A stretch of 35,521 nucleotides of DNA from Schizochytrium sp. CCTCC M209059 (lineage: Eukaryota; Sar; Bigyra; Thraustochytrida; Thraustochytriidae): positions 86,751 to 122,271 of the forward strand of contig KN805386.1 of NCBI GenBank assembly GCA_000818945.1, written 5' to 3'. The notes below the pieces were generated by a model, which saw only the letters and a program-made list of their open reading frames with translations, had not been told where the DNA came from and searched no databases. A program made the position numbers and the translations under genes. Positions 25,450 through 34,359 of the stretch are shown here, in pieces. The stretch's first letter is position 1; each line of letters begins with the position of its first letter.

Positions 25450-25845
25450 CGACACCCGCGCCAGACGGGCACCAACGAGCGATTGTCGAGCCGTGAGACG
25501 AGCGAGGCACGCCGCAAGCTGATTGCCGTCGAGCAGAATTGGGCCGCTCCACCTTCCTTGTACTTGTCGGGTCGAGGTCGCGCTTGCGCGGCCCATCGAA
25601 CTTGAAGGCAGCGAGCCGTTAGACCTCTTTTTACCGCAAATAGGCCTCTTTTCAATTTTGAAGAAAAAAAAAACACTCTAAAATTTGGAGTCGAACTATA
25701 GATAGGCCTAGAGCCTATTTTTGGAGCCAAGCTTGAACTTTGCAAGGTTGGAAACAAACGCAAATTTCCCGAAGAGTAACTGCGTCTTTACGTCTAAAGT
25801 CAGCTTGCTAATTTTTGTTCTTTGTTTTTTGGTTATAAAATCAGG
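25450..25845. other. Spacer with AGGCCT-containing inverted repeat
   Basis: This spacer of 396 bases holds the TMEM107-like promoter and the 3' end of the 736-residue gene. Between 25638 and 25722, two AAATAGGCCT-like segments, one of them with a diverged inverted copy (GAGCCTATTT), flank an A-rich run, so an imperfect hairpin is possible. No gene is seen. Confidence 0.45.
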
Positions 25846-28056
25846 TCAGTCGAGATCCTCAATGTCCTCTCCAGTCTCATCGTCGTCAAGGACTTGAGCG
25901 TCAGAAAGAAAAGACTGAATGTCTCTTGTTGAATACCAAAGCTTGCGGTTCTGCTCGGGAGAAATGGCCGGGATGGGGTGCACCTCGCTTTCCCCTGCAA
26001 AGGAAATGCGACGCGGACGAGAGGCCATATCTATCGTCGGTGCCGCCCTTTGGTTTGCATCCTGGCCCGAATCGGACTCCTGCAACGGGGCACGACTTCT
26101 CCCCGAGACTTGAGAACTAATATGATGGCCATTATCCGAAATGGAGCCGTGCTCGAGACCCCTCTCGGGCACAGCAACGTCGACCTTGGAGCTAAGAAGT
26201 CGTCGCCACTCGTCTTGCGGGACACAAATACGCTCATGCCCCGTTCCCAAGTCAACGCCTCCCTGTGCGGCGTCCTCGGGAGCATAGTGCTTATTCAGAG
26301 GACTGCCATGGTGCGAGCTAATTTCATTCTCCATGTCGATCGATTCACCAACAAAATCTTCGTCATTGTCCTTGTCTTCAACTTCATCACGGCTGCACGC
26401 GCCCGAGCCCTTTTTGTCTTCGCCTTTCTGGTAAAGTTCGCTACTCGACGTCGAACCCTCGTGCGAGGCGGCAAGTTCCTTGAAAAAGAAGAATTCAAAG
26501 ACAAAGTCGCCCATATCTTCTGCGCCAAGATCTTCCCACGCGAGTCGTGCTTCTTCTGTCAGTGTCAGACCCACATGTCGCATGAGGGTGTTGACGGCAG
26601 GTTGTGTAAAAGGTTCGAGCGCAATCCAGACGGCTTCGCGATCAACTTCGTCGATGGCATCCCTTCCAAAGAGTAGCGCGACGGTCTCGAGCATGACAGA
26701 TCGCAGGGCACCCGATTGATGAATGACGCGATTCAACAGATCACAGCCAAGCTGGAGGCACGCAATCGCATTTGCCTCGACATCAGCGTTTTCGCCTTGA
26801 AGGCCATCATGCTCCTCGACGATGCGATCAAAGACCGTGCACAGCGCGCGCGTGCACATGAGCGCAAAGAGCAGCACCTTGGCTTCGTCTACGACCGTTG
26901 GCGAGTCGGACCTATCGGCGGCACGCAGCATGGCGGCGCGCAGAGCGCCCAGCTCGCGCGCACCTTGGTCGTCCAGAGTCAGTTTCTCGAACATGGTGTC
27001 AAAGCCTTTGCGCGCCAGCAACACGATCTTGACGCTGCACTTCTCGACAAGCTCGAGTTTCCCCTTTTCCGCGCCACGGACACCATTGATCATGGAAGGA
27101 TCAGAAAATGATGATGATGATGGTGGTAATGGTGGTGGTGGTGGTGGTAAGGTGGATGATGATACATGGGCATTGGCTCTGGCAGCTAACGTCGCTTCGG
27201 CTTCCAAGAAGGCGTCTTCCCCTGACCCCTTGGTGGAGGACATCCCGTTTCCGCGACGAGGTGCAGATCGGTTCACACGGCGAGACGTAGACATGCTCGA
27301 GCGCAAAGCCTTACTCTTCTTCGCCTTGGTCGCCTTTTTGACTCTGAAGTCGTCCGGGTTCGACTCGAACTTTGGCGCCGCGGCGCGAGCTTGCGAACGC
27401 GACTTTGCGCGAAGCAACGAGGAAGATCGAGACGGCGCAGCGCTTCGAGACCGAGATTTCTTTAACGAGGTTACCGCCTTCGTGCCATGATTGCTGGCAC
27501 GACGTGTCTGCGAGCGACTGCGATTGCGATTGCGATCGCGATCGTGATCGTGATCGTGTTTGAGTTTTCGACGAGACCCGACAGCAGACCGCGCCGACCT
27601 CGCCAATCGGCTTGGCTCGTGGCCGGATCCTGTAGCTACAGCCCGCGCCACAGGCCTCGACGAATCGGGCTCCTGGCGGGCACCCGCGATGGCGTCGTCG
27701 GCGCGTGCAAGCGGGAAAGCGTCGGTGTCCAGCACGCTCGCGAGCACGGCCTCTGCCAGCACGACGACGAGGTCCTCGAGCTTGCGCGTCCTGTCCTCCA
27801 CGTCGCGCGAGGTGTCGAGGCACTCGACGACCTCCGGGATCCTCGCGCCCACGCTCTCCAGGACGCTCGCGCACACGGCCTCGAGGTGGGCGAGCTGCTC
27901 GCCCGCGAGCGGCGGCCGCCCGCGCTCGCGCAGGCCCCTGCGCACGAAGCTCACCGCCAGCGAGACCGCCACCTCCGCGGGCGCCCGCGCCGCCCGCCCG
28001 CGCGCCTCTGCCCTGCTCTGCCCTGCCATGCTCTTGTTGTTGCTCGCTGCTGCCAT
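25846..28056 (-). CDS. 736-residue protein of unknown function, Arg/Ser-rich linker, possible degenerate globin-like segment
   Basis: I do not recognise an established family. Residues 28-112 are helical (VAVSLAVSFVRRGL, DLVVVLAEAVLASVL). Residues 160-275 are highly basic and Ser/Arg-rich, with an alternating His-Asp/Arg-Asn tract near 167-180 encoded by a GATCGT/GATTGC repeat, resembling RS-type linkers of nuclear proteins. A Pro run lies at 304-312. Residues 338-525 are a second helical domain whose last part (WIALEPFTQPAVNTLMRHVG, LTEEARLAWEDL) resembles the G and H helices of globins. At the place of the F-helix His the sequence reads GRDA, so heme binding would be lost. The C-terminal 200 residues are acidic and Ser-rich. 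No signal peptide or membrane span. The ATG at 28056 was chosen; Met10 is the alternative. Single exon, divergent from CWC2. Confidence 0.75.
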   Translation of the reverse strand: MAAASNNKSMAGQSRAEARGRAARAPAEVAVSLAVSFVRRGLRERGRPPLAGEQLAHLEAVCASVLESVGARIPEVVECLDTSRDVEDRTRKLEDLVVVLAEAVLASVLDTDAFPLARADDAIAGARQEPDSSRPVARAVATGSGHEPSRLARSARSAVGSRRKLKHDHDHDRDRNRNRSRSQTRRASNHGTKAVTSLKKSRSRSAAPSRSSSLLRAKSRSQARAAAPKFESNPDDFRVKKATKAKKSKALRSSMSTSRRVNRSAPRRGNGMSSTKGSGEDAFLEAEATLAARANAHVSSSTLPPPPPPLPPSSSSFSDPSMINGVRGAEKGKLELVEKCSVKIVLLARKGFDTMFEKLTLDDQGARELGALRAAMLRAADRSDSPTVVDEAKVLLFALMCTRALCTVFDRIVEEHDGLQGENADVEANAIACLQLGCDLLNRVIHQSGALRSVMLETVALLFGRDAIDEVDREAVWIALEPFTQPAVNTLMRHVGLTLTEEARLAWEDLGAEDMGDFVFEFFFFKELAASHEGSTSSSELYQKGEDKKGSGACSRDEVEDKDNDEDFVGESIDMENEISSHHGSPLNKHYAPEDAAQGGVDLGTGHERICVPQDEWRRLLSSKVDVAVPERGLEHGSISDNGHHISSQVSGRSRAPLQESDSGQDANQRAAPTIDMASRPRRISFAGESEVHPIPAISPEQNRKLWYSTRDIQSFLSDAQVLDDDETGEDIEDLD

Positions 28057-28246
28057 TTAGACAGTTAGAGATGAACACAGACACTCAGACACTCGTACGT
28101 ACGTACTGACGGAGAGACAGAGGTTTTATGTATGTGACGTACAGGAGAGGGAAGGGACTCGGTCGCAGAATAACGCAGGCAGATGCGGCTCGCCGCAGGT
28201 CGCGCTCGCGTCGTTCCGTGTCCTTGACAAGCACGCAAGCTCGAAC

Positions 28247-28316
28247 GTCTCGTCTCGTCTCGTCTCGTCTCGTCTCGCCTCGTCTCACCTCGCCTCGCCT
28301 CGCCTCCTCTCCTCTC
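28247..28316. repeat. Pentanucleotide (CTCGT/CTCGC)n microsatellite
   Basis: About fourteen 5-base units, first mostly TCTCG and then CCTCG, decaying into CCTCT. It continues to hexamer-like CATCC and GCGTC repeats as far as about 28352. Confidence 0.85.
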
Positions 28317-28407
28317 GCTGCGCTCCATCCCATCCCATCGCGTCGCGTCGCGAGACGTCTTACGTCTTTCTTCTTCTTCTTCGTCTCTTGCCCATGGCGC
28401 GCCTGGT

Positions 28408-28451
28408 CAGATGCCTGACCCAAGTCTCTCAGATGCCTGACCCAAGTCTCT
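28408..28451. repeat. Exact 22-bp tandem duplication
   Basis: Two identical adjacent 22-base units begin at 28408 and 28430, each starting CAGATGCCTGACCCAAG. There are no differences between copies, so the duplication is recent. It lies in non-coding sequence. Confidence 0.9.
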
Positions 28452-28707
28452 CCTCTCCGGCCTCCATCTAACTACTATGATCCTAGTACGTATACCGCGG
28501 TGAATAGGCCCGGGGCAGGTAGCTGACCTGGCCGGCGGCGGGGCAGCTTCCTGCCCCGGCAGCCACTGGCCGAAGGAGGCAAAGCGAAGGCCGAGCGAGC
28601 GAGCAGTCGCGCTTCGCAGGCGGCGCGGGAGAGTCGAGTCGAGCGGCGGCGCGGCGCGGCGCGGCGCGAGGGGCAGGAGCGCGAGCGGGGACGTGAGCGG
28701 GAGCGGG

Positions 28708-30060
28708 ATGAAGAGCTCCGTGACGGGGACGTCGGGCCCCGTGGGCGCGGCGTTCGCGGTGCGCGAGCGGACGTGGCAGTGCGGCGCCTGCAAGGCCAAG
28801 AACCCGCCCCAGCGCAAGGCGTGCGTGCGGTGCCGCAAGAAGGCGCCCCAAGACGCGCAAAGGGCGCTCGTGTGGCACGAGGGCGCGGCGCGGGCGGCCG
28901 CGGGCGACGACCACCACTGGAGAGAGGCCCTCGACCCGGATTCGAAGCAGATTTATTATTTCAATGAAAAAACAGGCGCGGTCCAGTGGGAAAGACCCAA
29001 AGCCATGGGCGAGACCGTGCGCAACACCGGCTGGTACGGACGCGGCCGCGCGGGCGAGCAGTCCAGGCTCGACAAGAACAATGCCAAGTATCTCGAACGC
29101 CCTGCTCCGAAGCAGATCGAGGCCCAACCAAAGGAGACAGCCTACTTGCAGGGCGCAGAAATGTACAATAAATGGTATGGCAAGTACGTCGGCGAGCACT
29201 GGTCCAAAGAGCAACGCCTCGATCCGGCCAAACATCGCTGCAAGGTCGACTTGCACGCAGGGTACACGCGTGCGGACAAAGAGGGCGGCGAGGGGACGTA
29301 CTTTTGCATGTTTTTTGCCCAGGGCGAGTGCCCCAAGGGCAAATCCTGCCGTTACTACCACCGCATCCCAACTTATGCTGACGTGGGCCGTCTCGAGAAG
29401 GACGCGATGCGGGACTGTTTTGGAAGGGAACGACACGCCACGCTCCGCGACGATATGCGCGGCGCTGGCTCATTCAAGTCAGCCAGTCGCACATTATATG
29501 TAGGCCGTTTGCTGCGTGCCTCGTACAATGATTCTGCCAGTGAGCTGCGTAAGGCATTGCAGCGTCACTTCGCAGAATGGGGCGAAGTGGAAGCCATCAA
29601 CTTGATTTGGCAAAAATCGATCGCCTTTGTGCGTTATCGCTTTCGAAGTCACGCCGAGTTTGCCTTGCTTGCCATGGCAAATCAGCAGCTCGACAAGGAT
29701 GAGGTCCTGGACGTCAAGTGGGCTCACGATGATCCCAATCCGGTGGCGCAGGAGGCCATCAAACGATCGAATGCCGATGCCTTGGTTGCTGCCATTCGTG
29801 CCGCAGGGCACCAAATTGACGACACGGCATATCAGCTTCCGGCAGACTATGCTTCGGGGGCTGGCGGCGCGGCTCAAACCACCTCTTCGACCGCCGCAAA
29901 CGCCATAGCGTCCGGACTCGACTCTGCAGCAGAGAAAGAAACGGTGCCTCAAATTGCCGACGCTGCAGCGCCTGGTGCCGACCTGTTTTATCCCAATACT
30001 GACGCACAGTTTGCCGCCAGTGAGCAGGAGCAAGTCGCCAAGCGGCAACGAACCGCCTAA
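28708..30060 (+). CDS. CWC2: Pre-mRNA splicing factor CWC2 with added RanBP2-type zinc finger and WW domain
   Basis: Component of the Prp19/NTC part of the active spliceosome that contacts U6 snRNA. The product is 450 residues. Residues 22-46 form a RanBP2-type zinc finger (WQCGACKAKNPPQRKACVRC; Cys25, 28, 39, 42). Residues 69-98 form a WW domain (HHWREALDPDSKQIYYFNEK, second Trp94, Pro97). From about 150 the Cwc2 core starts: torus region with EMYNKWYGKYVGEHW, CCCH zinc finger (Cys200, Cys208, Cys214, His218 in CMFFAQGECPKGKSCRYYH), the conserved DCFGRERHATLRDDMRGAGS, and an RRM (about 261-340; TLYVGRLL, SIAFVRYRF). The Cwc2 core matches yeast Cwc2 well; the two N-terminal domains are absent from yeast Cwc2. 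The Ala/Ser-rich tail ends in a basic KRQRTA. The frame is open a few codons further up without an ATG, so 28708 is the start. Single exon. Confidence 0.93.
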   Translation: MKSSVTGTSGPVGAAFAVRERTWQCGACKAKNPPQRKACVRCRKKAPQDAQRALVWHEGAARAAAGDDHHWREALDPDSKQIYYFNEKTGAVQWERPKAMGETVRNTGWYGRGRAGEQSRLDKNNAKYLERPAPKQIEAQPKETAYLQGAEMYNKWYGKYVGEHWSKEQRLDPAKHRCKVDLHAGYTRADKEGGEGTYFCMFFAQGECPKGKSCRYYHRIPTYADVGRLEKDAMRDCFGRERHATLRDDMRGAGSFKSASRTLYVGRLLRASYNDSASELRKALQRHFAEWGEVEAINLIWQKSIAFVRYRFRSHAEFALLAMANQQLDKDEVLDVKWAHDDPNPVAQEAIKRSNADALVAAIRAAGHQIDDTAYQLPADYASGAGGAAQTTSSTAANAIASGLDSAAEKETVPQIADAAAPGADLFYPNTDAQFAASEQEQVAKRQRTA

Positions 30061-30457
30061 GTTAATTTTTTTTTCCTTTCTCTGTGAGGTAAGTATAAAG
30101 AGCGGAAGGGAAAAGGAATTGTCTCGAGTTTGCACAACGCAGCAAGCTGCTTCTCCGTATACCAGCCATTCGTTGTCAAGAATTTGCACGCAAAGACGTT
30201 GATTTGTATACAGCCCTTGTAGAAGGGGGTTCAAAGAAACCGGTAAGAAGCTTAGGTGTCTCGTATTTTGTTGGTAATGTGAATGTAGTCTGCGCAAGGA
30301 TGGCAACGTCCTTGATCAAGGCATTGATTGCTAAATTGCAAAGATTGAAGTGAAAAGAAGGAAGAAGGACGACGGAAGAAGTAGAAATTGCTCACGACAC
30401 GAACGTCGCATTCGCACGAGCCGGATGTGTGAACGAGTGAGAGAGCGAGCAAGCAAG

Positions 30458-30493
<36 letters not shown>

Positions 30494-30567
30494 ACAAGGG
30501 ACCACAACGTGAGAAAGAAATCAAGCATGTTTACGACAGAGTAGCGAACCAAGAGGTGTTCTTTAAT
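30061..30567. other. Convergent spacer, CWC2 / adenylosuccinate synthetase
   Basis: The 507 bases between convergent stop codons are T-rich just after CWC2 and hold a (GA)n run at about 30466-30488 within a purine-rich tract (30435-30500). Frames here are low-complexity; no gene is recognised. Confidence 0.45.
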
Positions 30568-32240
30568 TTAAGCCTTGAAACCCTTGGTGACCATCTGGTT
30601 GCGACCCGGGCCAACGCCAATCCAGGAAATTGGGACCTGAAGCAGCTCCTCGATCCTGTTCAAGTAGGCCTGAGCGTTGGAGGGAAGCTCCTCGAAGGTG
30701 CGAGCCTCGGCGATGCTCGTCTTCCAGCCCGGAAGAGTCTCGTAGACGACCTCAACGTCGTAGAGACCGCTAATGGTGCTGGGCATGAAGCCCGTAGGGA
30801 GACGCTCACCCGTGGATTTGCTCTTGTAAGCAACACCAATCTTGATCTCGTCGAGCTCGTCAAGGCAATCGAGCTTGGTAATGTTGATCGAAGAGTAGTT
30901 GTTGACCATAACCGAGTACTGCATGAGCGCAGCATCGAACCAGCCGCAGCGGCGCTTGCGACCGGTGGTCACACCAATCTCGCCACCAACCTTTTGCAGG
31001 TAGGCGCCAATCTCGGTGCCCGGAGCGCCGCGCGGGAGGTCGCCGCCGGCAAGGTCGTCAGTGAGCTCGGTGGGGAAGGGGCCCGTGCCGACGCGCGTCG
31101 TGTAAGCCTTGACAACACCAATGGAGCAATCGACCTTGTCCGGCGACAAGCCCATGCCAGTGCAGACGCCGCCGACAGTGGTTGAAGACGAGGTGACGAA
31201 CGGGTAAGTGCCGTGGTCAATGTCAAGCATGCAGGCGTTGGCGCCCTCGGCCAAAATGCTCTTGCCATCCATGTACGCCTTGTTGAGCAGGTAGGTGGTG
31301 TCGGTGATCATATCCTCGTCAAGCATCTTCTGGCGCATGCCCTTGAGCTTTTCGAGCTCAGCGGCCTTGTCTACCTCGACGTCGTACATGCGCTCGTGGG
31401 CTTCGGCGAGAGCGGTGTAGACCTTTTCGAACTCCTCCCAAGGCTCCTTGAGCATACCGGCGCGCACGCCGTTACGGGTCATCTTGGACGAGTACGCGGG
31501 ACCGATGCCCTGCTTGGTCGTGCCAAGCTTGTTTCCACCGCGGCCTTGTTCGAGGAGACCATCGACCTGCTTGTGGAAGTCAAAGAGAAGGTGGGCGCGG
31601 TCCGAGACCTTGAGGCGGCCCTTGGTGTCGATACCGGCCTCGGTGAGCGGCTCGAGCTCGTCAAAAATGGCAGGCACGTGGACCACGCAGCCGTTGCCGA
31701 GAACGTTAATGGTGTGCTCCTGCACAAGGCCGCAGGGAAGAAGGTGAAAGGCGAATTTCTTGCCATCGATCACAAGGGTGTGGCCAGCGTTGGCGCCGCC
31801 TCCGAAGCGGACACCAAAGTCGAAGCGCTCCTGCAGCACGTCTGCAAGCTTGCCCTTGCCCTCATCTATGTATGAGAACGAACATCACAAGCACCGGCAT
31901 TTGCTCAATTGGTTGTTAGCCTTCACCGTCCTTGCGTCATCGAAATTGTCGTCGTGCTCCCGTGCCCCTGCTGGCCGGCTGGTGAGTCAGCTAGCTAGCT
32001 AGCCAGCCAGTTCGGCCTGCCGGTTGAACGACGAGTCCGGGCAGGACAGGTGCAAGGTGCTCGCACTCCAGAAAATAACTCACCTCCCCACTGGGCGCCG
32101 AGCACCACGGCCACGCGCGCGTTAAGACCGCTGCGCTGGGCCATGTCCGCGAGCCCGCGCCTGCCGTCGGCGGCGGCGAGCGCGTCACCGGCGCGCAGGC
32201 CCTTGGCCGACGCGCCGCGCAGCTGCTGCAGCATCATCAT
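30568..32240 (-). CDS. ADSS: Adenylosuccinate synthetase, two exons
   Basis: Enzyme of AMP synthesis: IMP plus aspartate plus GTP gives adenylosuccinate. Exon 1 is 32084-32240 and exon 2 is 30568-31865. The 218-nt intron (GTGAGT...CATAG) splits the Asp codon inside the GTP-binding P-loop GAQWGDEGKGK, and joining restores it exactly. Exon 2 has GGGANAGHT with the catalytic His, GTTKQGIGPAYSSKMTRNGVR, TTVGGVCTGMGL, RVGTGPFPTE, TTGRKRRCGWFD, and ends with PISWIGVGPGRNQMV. The spliced product is 484 residues, compared with 432 in E. coli and 456 in human ADSS2. The extra N-terminal 45 residues are Arg/Ala-rich and short of acids at first (MMMLQQLRGASAKGLRAGDA), so organelle targeting is possible. 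Three consecutive Met codons (32240, 32237, 32234) leave the exact start open. Confidence 0.95.
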
Positions 32241-32953
32241 CTCCTCCCCTTCGACGTCTCGTCCGGAAATCGCTCCGGTCAACGAGAAGGTCGGCCGCGC
32301 GACCCTGTCCCGCTCCCGCTCCCGCTCCCGCTCCGGCGCCCGCTCTGCTCGCGCGCGCCCTTCCGGCTTCGCGCTTGGACCGGTATGCGATGGACTCTGC
32401 AGCCACGCTCCAAATGCTCACCTGTTTCTTCGCGCGCAGCAGCGAGACTGACAGTGAGTGGACTCGGCGATCTGCGCAACGCAATTTCCAACCCGCTCTG
32501 CCGCGTCAGGCCCACCGCCACCATTTCGATCAGGCAGCCCGGGTTATTTAGGAACGAGGAGAAAGATGAAGGAGAGGGAACGGGGAAAGAGACATCAATG
32601 TCCTCTTTCTCTTTCTTTCTTTCTTTCTTTGTTTGTGTTTGTTTGTTTGTTTGTTTGCTTGTTTATGTGTTTGCATGTTTGTTCATCAGCGCATCATGTG
32701 GCTTATTCTACGGATCAACTCGATTTTTGTGGCACCATTAGGCTGTGCCGGATTGCGCGTACAGACTGCAGTAGTTCTGGCCTTGCAGCAAGGTTTATCC
32801 TAAAGTTTCTTTCGTTTACGTTCGTTGGAGAGCAAGAAGCACATGAGGGAATGAGGTCTGCGGAGCATCCCGCTTGCTTGTCTCTGGGATGGGGAGCAAT
32901 AAAGAAGAGCCCACGTGACTTCTTTCTTGCAATCACCTTTACTATCTCGAGAT
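32241..32953. other. Spacer upstream of ADSS and downstream of SPEF1
   Basis: Both genes are on the minus strand, so this holds the ADSS promoter and SPEF1 3' region. It contains CCGCTC repeats (32310-32335) in the probable ADSS leader and a long TTTC/TTTG microsatellite. No other gene is recognised. Confidence 0.4.
32603..32683. repeat. (TTTC)n followed by (TTTG)n microsatellite
   Basis: Tetranucleotide units TTTC run about six times, then GTTT units about ten times with occasional interruptions (GTGTTT, GCTTG). It lies in the spacer between ADSS and SPEF1. Confidence 0.85.
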
Positions 32954-33839
32954 TTACATGACTTGCTGCTGTAGGGCGCTGATTTTACGATCCTTGAGCT
33001 TGATGAGCTCCTCCATTTTTTTTACTTTGAGCTCAAGTATACTAACGGTGTCTTGAAGCTCGGCAATTGTTTGGTCGCGCTCCTCAAGAAGGGCACCAAG
33101 GTCCCCAGTTCCTGCACCCGCGCGAGCATTGGGTACTGCACGGAAATAGTTTCCTGCATCATGGATCTCGTCGTTGTCATCATCATCATAGTCAATGTGT
33201 CTGTCATCTGACCCGAGCATACGACTGGAATCGCCGTTGTGGCGACGAGGCCGCACGTTGGATGAGTCAGGAAAGGCGGCAGGGTTCTTGTGCATGGCGC
33301 GTGTTGCGCGGCTTAGCATGTTGGAACCGACTGAGCTTGCATCGCTGCTTGAAACCCGCACAGGCAATGCATCGGCGTTGTACGCTGCGAGCTTGCCGCG
33401 GAGACGCAGCAAGAGACGTTCAATGTGCGAAGGCTTGCACTCTGCCACAGCTTGCATTTCTTCTTTAGACACGGTCAATTTGAGTTTTCGGAAGACTCGT
33501 TCTGCGTGAACGCACGCAATTATCGTTAGGTTAGCGACACCACGTCCTTTATCGCTCGCGCGAATCGAAAGCAGCAATTTGTGAAAGAACTCATCGTGTG
33601 CAAGGTCTTGACTTACTTTGCATGGTCTCCCAATTGTACATTTTCTGGCCCAAGCTGTTGGCTGGGCTGTAGTTGTGAATGTCGATCAGCTTTGGATGGT
33701 AGTGTTGAATGACTTCAGCAAAGAGAACGCCATCGCTAAAGTCGCGCGCAATGTTGCGCTTTTGCCTCGACAGCGGGACCTGATCCACCCACGTGTAAAG
33801 GTCTTGGAGCTGTTCGTCCGAGAGGCGTGGCTCTGGCAT
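32954..33839 (-). CDS. SPEF1: Sperm flagellar protein 1 / CLAMP, two exons
   Basis: Microtubule-bundling protein of the axonemal central pair and of epithelial cells. Exon 1 is 33617-33839, exon 2 is 32954-33501, and the intron is 33502-33616 (115 nt, GTAAGT...CGCAG). The spliced product is 256 residues (human 236). The N-terminal calponin-homology domain (about 5-105) is a close match: LQDLYTWVDQVPLSRQKRN, ARDFSDGVLFAEVIQHYHPK, HNYSPANSLGQKMYNW, then across the junction VFRKLKLTVSKEE and IERLLLRLRGKL. A disordered linker with an Asp-rich patch (about 180-190) is followed by a C-terminal coiled coil (ERDQTIAELQDTVSILELKV) like that used for dimerisation in the animal protein. The start at 33839 places the CH domain directly at the N terminus. 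Confidence 0.94.
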
Positions 33840-34359
33840 CTTATTTGGTCTTGTTTCGCGCGTCTCGCCTCCTTGCGTTTCGTTTCGCTTTTGTTTAGTA
33901 GGCGCGACTCGCACGATGGGAGCGCACGTTTGCGAGACGAAACTCGTGCCACTTGCGCCTTTCTCCTCGCAGAGCGTTCCGGGCCTGTAAAGAGGATTGT
34001 TGCGGTGGAGACGGCAGGCAGGTAGACAGGCAGGCAGTACGAGCGTGCTCCAGCACCGCCGCTACGCCGCGCGGACGGTCGGGACCAAGATGAAACCGTC
34101 TTTTGCTCTTTTGCTTTTTTTTTTTGCTTTTTTTTGCTTGTTTGCTTCTTTTCAATATTTTTCTTCTTTTGCAAATTTTTTGGCTTGGTGTTTTCTCTTT
34201 CAACCAAGTTGATCTGCGGGGTCTTTGGGCGAGCGTGAAGAAAAGAAGATCAAGTGGCAAGATCATCCCGACGGCCAGGAGTGGAAGTACTACTCACGTC
34301 AGTTGTTTTTATTGTTATTATTATTTTTATAAGCAAACGAAATTTTGGTGTTGGTAGTG
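33840..34359. other. SPEF1 upstream region with long poly-T tracts
   Basis: This 520-base spacer has oligo-T runs at 34113-34200 and 34304-34330. A short frame at 34231-34305 on the plus strand reads like protein (KKIKWQDHPDGQEWKYYSRQ) and is followed by a GTCAGT donor-like site, but I cannot connect it to any gene. Confidence 0.4.

Larger units (their letters stand above)
28057..28707. promoter_or_regulatory. Divergent spacer between the 736-residue gene and CWC2
   Basis: The 651 bases between two divergent starts contain a (CTCGT)n microsatellite, an exact 22-bp tandem duplication, TTC and GGCGC short repeats, and a GC-rich leader before CWC2. Frames crossing it are repeat-derived. No other gene is recognised. 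Confidence 0.45.

Noticed and set aside
28128..28418. Arg/Ser-repeat frames in the CTCGT microsatellite
   Set aside because: They are translations of a pentanucleotide repeat in a divergent promoter region.
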